Shown one piece after another: positions 35,451 through 37,679 of a stretch of DNA of 37,679 bases. The notes under the pieces were generated by a model. That model was not told where the DNA came from, did no database searches, and was given only the letters and a program-made list of their open reading frames with translations. Source of the stretch: Methanothrix sp. (GTDB lineage Archaea; Halobacteriota; Methanosarcinia; Methanotrichales; Methanotrichaceae); contig NZ_JANIHG010000014.1 of NCBI RefSeq assembly GCF_024518575.1, positions 1 through 37,679 on the forward strand, given 5' to 3'. The position numbers were made by a program, and so were the translations under genes. How positions within the stretch are numbered: position 1 is the stretch's first letter; each line of letters starts with the position of its first letter.

Positions 35451-37169
35451 TCATAGCAGGATAACTCTGAGCACGCCCCCCACAATCGCAGCTGCAACCA
35501 GGCGGAAAACCACAGCTCTGATTGTATCATAAGCTCCGAGCTCCTTCATCAGCACTGTCAGGGTCGCGACACATGGGAAGTACATCGCGAGCACAACAGC
35601 CGCTATGACGAGCTGCTCCGGCGAGAGACCCAGCGGGACGAACATGCCTATGCCGATATCCTTTCTCAGGAAGCCCAGAATGAGGGCTGTCGCAGCCCCC
35701 TCCGGGAGGCCGAGAACGCCTGAGACGATCGGACTCGCCAGCTCCCCGATGCTCCTCATGAGCCCTGTGAGCTCGAAGACGTTCATCACAACTATGCCTA
35801 TGCCTATGTACGGAACAGCCTCAAGTATGAACGTCCTGATGCGCAGAAACGTCTTCTTGACCAGCGCACCGAACACAGGCATTCTGTACTGAGGGATCTC
35901 CATGAATATCTCGGGCGATTCCTCGCGAATCATCCTGTGGAGAACCATGCCCGAGATTATGAATACCGCGAGCAGGGTTGCATAGACTGCGAATATGTAT
36001 CTCAGGCCGTATGGAGCCAGGATCCCGAATACCATCGCGGTCTGCGATGCGCAGGGTATGCTCATGGTCATGAGCGTCGCAGCGAGGAAGCGCTGCTTCG
36101 GCGACTCCAGAACGCGCAGCCCCAGGACTCCGGGAACGCTGCAGCCCATCCCGAGCACGCAAGGTATTATCGCAGCGCCGTGGAGACCAAGCCTGTGCAT
36201 GAGAGCGTCCATGAGCACGCTCACCCTGGGAAGATACCCCAGGTCCTCGAGGAACCCCAGCACCAGATAGAAGGGTATGAGGAACGGGAGTACGATGCCG
36301 AATGGTATGTAGAGTCCTGTTGTGAGCAGACCGAACGACTCGAGCAGCTCTGGCGATCTCCCCACAAGGATGTCATGGGCGAAACCTGATGTGTATCTGT
36401 CAGCTATGGCGAAGATCCAGTAGCTGTATCTGAGAAAGAGAGGATCGCTCACCCTCTCCATTAACAGCTCTCCAGCTCCCACGATCAGGCTGAACGAGAG
36501 ATAGAGCACCGTGATCGCCACGGGTATTCCGGTCCACGGTCGTATCGTGAGATCCTCCAGCCGCTCGAGGTGGGAGGGATGCCGGTGGTGGACCTTCTGC
36601 ACCCTCGATACGATCTCTCCGACCCTCTGCCATCTCTCTGTTGGATCTAGGCTCAAAGCAGGCGGTCTCGAGCCCATCGAGCTCCCGATCGCCTCGACAA
36701 GATCGCGTATCCCCAGGCCACTGGAAGCAACCGTTGGCACGACCTTTATGCCCAGCTCCTCCGAGAGCATCTTGACGTCTATCTCGAGCCCTTTCCTCAC
36801 AGCCACATCCCAGAGGTTGAGGGCGACGACCATCGGGATCCCGCGCTCCTGCAGCTCCAGGGTGAGATTCAGGTTCCTCTCCAGATTCGTTGCATCCACA
36901 ACGTTGACTATGAGATCTGCGCCCTGATCCAGTATGAGATTCGCGACCTCCTCCGCCTTTGAGCTCGGCTCAAGTGAATAAACACCGGGCACATCTATCA
37001 GCGTGGCGCTTCTTCCCAGCACATTTATGCTGCCCTCTGTGTAGCCAACAGTTGTTCCGGGATAGTTCGAGGAGATGGCATCAGCCCCTGTAAGCCTCGA
37101 GAATATGATGCTCTTGCCCACATTCGGATTGCCCATGAGAAGGATCTTGAGTGGCCTCTCTTCCTGCAT
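35451..37169 (-). CDS. feoB: Ferrous iron transporter FeoB
   Basis: 572 aa, short for FeoB (often 650-770). The N-terminal G domain has G1 GNPNVGKS, G2 NYPGTTVGYTEG, G3 DVPGVYSLEP, G4 NLWD and G5-like ASSGLGI. After a small spacer, the membrane core has the paired gate/FeoB_C segments: LEDLGYLPRVSVLMD, IPCVLGMGCSVPGVLGLRVL, MSIPCASQTAMVFGIL and the late FLRKDIGIGMFVP. It should move Fe2+ inward with GTP hydrolysis. No feoA is visible. Start ATG 37169 has GAGGAG 9 nt upstream, in a duplicated 19-bp block. The leader carries a hairpin, and an inverted repeat surrounds a TATA box. Confidence 0.93.
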   Translation of the reverse strand: MQEERPLKILLMGNPNVGKSIIFSRLTGADAISSNYPGTTVGYTEGSINVLGRSATLIDVPGVYSLEPSSKAEEVANLILDQGADLIVNVVDATNLERNLNLTLELQERGIPMVVALNLWDVAVRKGLEIDVKMLSEELGIKVVPTVASSGLGIRDLVEAIGSSMGSRPPALSLDPTERWQRVGEIVSRVQKVHHRHPSHLERLEDLTIRPWTGIPVAITVLYLSFSLIVGAGELLMERVSDPLFLRYSYWIFAIADRYTSGFAHDILVGRSPELLESFGLLTTGLYIPFGIVLPFLIPFYLVLGFLEDLGYLPRVSVLMDALMHRLGLHGAAIIPCVLGMGCSVPGVLGLRVLESPKQRFLAATLMTMSIPCASQTAMVFGILAPYGLRYIFAVYATLLAVFIISGMVLHRMIREESPEIFMEIPQYRMPVFGALVKKTFLRIRTFILEAVPYIGIGIVVMNVFELTGLMRSIGELASPIVSGVLGLPEGAATALILGFLRKDIGIGMFVPLGLSPEQLVIAAVVLAMYFPCVATLTVLMKELGAYDTIRAVVFRLVAAAIVGGVLRVILL

Positions 37170-37171
37170 AT

Positions 37172-37209
37172 GATACTACTCCTCGCCCTGGATACTACTC
37201 CTCGCCCTG
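37172..37209 (-). repeat. Perfect 19-bp tandem duplication in feoB leader (two Shine-Dalgarno sites)
   Basis: GATACTACTCCTCGCCCTG occurs at 37172-37190 and again at 37191-37209. On the feoB strand each copy supplies a GAGGAG ribosome site; only the proximal one has normal spacing to the ATG. Confidence 0.85.
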
Positions 37210-37216
37210 AAGAGAT

Positions 37217-37251
37217 GAGGCTTCCGCACTTCGACAGCATGCAGAAGCCTC
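37217..37251 (-). promoter_or_regulatory. Hairpin in feoB leader
   Basis: GAGGCTTC (37217-37224) and GAAGCCTC (37244-37251) form a perfect 8-bp stem with a 19-nt loop, immediately before the duplicated block. It may be a leader structure or a regulator site. Confidence 0.5.
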
Positions 37252-37317
37252 CCGACTACGTCGAGAGCGTTCGAGGGTTTCTCCGGTCCGGTTCATCCCA
37301 TCTCCTAGCTTAGAAGC

Positions 37318-37341
37318 AGTGGCTACTATAAAGCAGCCACT
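37318..37341 (-). promoter_or_regulatory. Inverted repeat around putative feoB TATA box
   Basis: AGTGGCT (37318-37324) and AGCCACT (37335-37341) are perfect inverted arms with a 10-bp centre that contains TTTATA on the feoB strand (37327-37332). This is the geometry of a repressor site that blocks TBP. The predicted transcript would have a ~130-nt leader. No iron regulator is in the window. Confidence 0.5.
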
Positions 37342-37501
37342 CATCTACAGGCTTAAACCCTCAGTCCGCGGGTAAATATATTCATTGCCACGTTGACATA
37401 ATCTCCCATACCCAGACCGCAGCTGTGGCAGTTCAGAGGGAGGGGTATAATGGATAATCGGCGGGCTGGAGGGACTATCACAGGTTTTGATGTAGATCGA
37501 A

Positions 37502-37679
37502 ATGCCAGAGGGCTTCTTGGGAGAACTCTCGGAGCTGATACCTGAGATCAATCCTACGGATTAAATATCTGGAGACGTGGCACTCAGCTGAAGCTCAGCC
37601 TTCCAGAGACGATATTGTCCAGCGATGAGCCTGTTGTGATAGCTGTAGACTCTACGGGGATCAAGGTGACCAACCGTGG
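37502..37679 (+). pseudogene. IS5-like transposase remnant with frameshift, runs off right edge
   Basis: MPEGFLGELSELIPEINPTD ends at TAA (37562), but the next frame continues with NIWRRGTQLKL and SLPETILSSDEP, then VVIAVDSTGIKVTNRG. The latter contains the first catalytic Asp in the DSTG context typical of IS5-type DDE transposases of methanogens. Restoring one base after GATTA (37559-37563) would fuse the two parts into ...PTDYNIWRRG, so a single-base deletion is the simplest cause. Upstream of 37502 all frames are interrupted (TAG at 37493), so the N-terminus is also lost or altered. The rest lies outside the window. Confidence 0.6.

Noticed and set aside
35188-35532. 114-codon plus frame after pstA, a possible missing pstB
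   Set aside because: It has no Walker motifs or ABC signature and its end is antisense to feoB.
1-37679. CRISPR array, prophage or defence island
   Set aside because: No regularly spaced repeats, integrase, or recognised defence genes were found; the only dispersed repeat is the MITE pair.

Overview
The window (37,679 bp, about 30 protein genes and 2 tRNA genes) reads as the chromosome of a methanogenic euryarchaeon. The evidence is archaeal EF-1A and EF-2, an AksA-type homocitrate synthase (coenzyme B side-chain synthesis), a bulge-helix-bulge intron in a tRNA, archaeal TATA boxes at leaderless spacing, and archaea-centred families (DUF373, UPF0292/TOPRIM, RqcH/NFACT). Protein style, moderate-high GC and many sequon-rich secreted proteins suggest Methanothrix (Methanosaeta), possibly M. 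thermoacetophila; that species call is inference.

Layout. 1-4.7 kb: a 5'-truncated secreted deacetylase-like protein, a secreted pentapeptide-repeat protein with a two-helix channel-like C-terminus, a 52-aa membrane peptide, then a 115-bp MITE-like element directly upstream of a PAS histidine kinase. 4.7-9.3 kb: engB, then the minus-strand block fusA-tuf-rpsJ-tRNA-Arg(CCG), with a 16-nt intron in the tRNA. 9.4-13.7 kb: trkA, a DHH phosphoesterase, pgk and an initiator tRNA-Met. 13.7-18.1 kb: two coupled surface-protein genes, one of them a 1147-aa DUF1616 protein with seven tandem ~96-aa repeats. 18.3-22.6 kb: an EamA/DMT transporter, rqcH and aksA. 22.7-25.0 kb: the second MITE copy (inverted), a 51-aa zinc-ribbon gene, and a multi-helix histidine kinase paralogous to the first. 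25.3-31.3 kb: a SAM methyltransferase, a small-multidrug-export family protein, an unknown 123-aa protein, a UPF0292 and DUF167 pair, purH and a NosD-like beta-helix protein. 31.6-37.7 kb: a DUF373 membrane protein, pstC-pstA without pstS or pstB nearby, feoB with an unusual leader, and a frameshifted IS5-like transposase remnant running off the right edge.

Most genes are housekeeping or cell-surface. No CRISPR array, prophage or obvious defence island was seen. The most unusual features are: the MITE pair (3 differences in 115 bp, clear target duplications), with both copies ending 16-17 bp upstream of the TATA box of the next gene although the elements lie in opposite orientation; the inverted kinase paralogues beside them; the feoB control region, with an inverted repeat around the TATA box, a leader hairpin and a perfectly duplicated 19-bp block that doubles the Shine-Dalgarno; the pentapeptide-repeat protein with a pore-like domain lacking a K+ filter; and a PurH whose IMP-cyclohydrolase half is short and degenerate.
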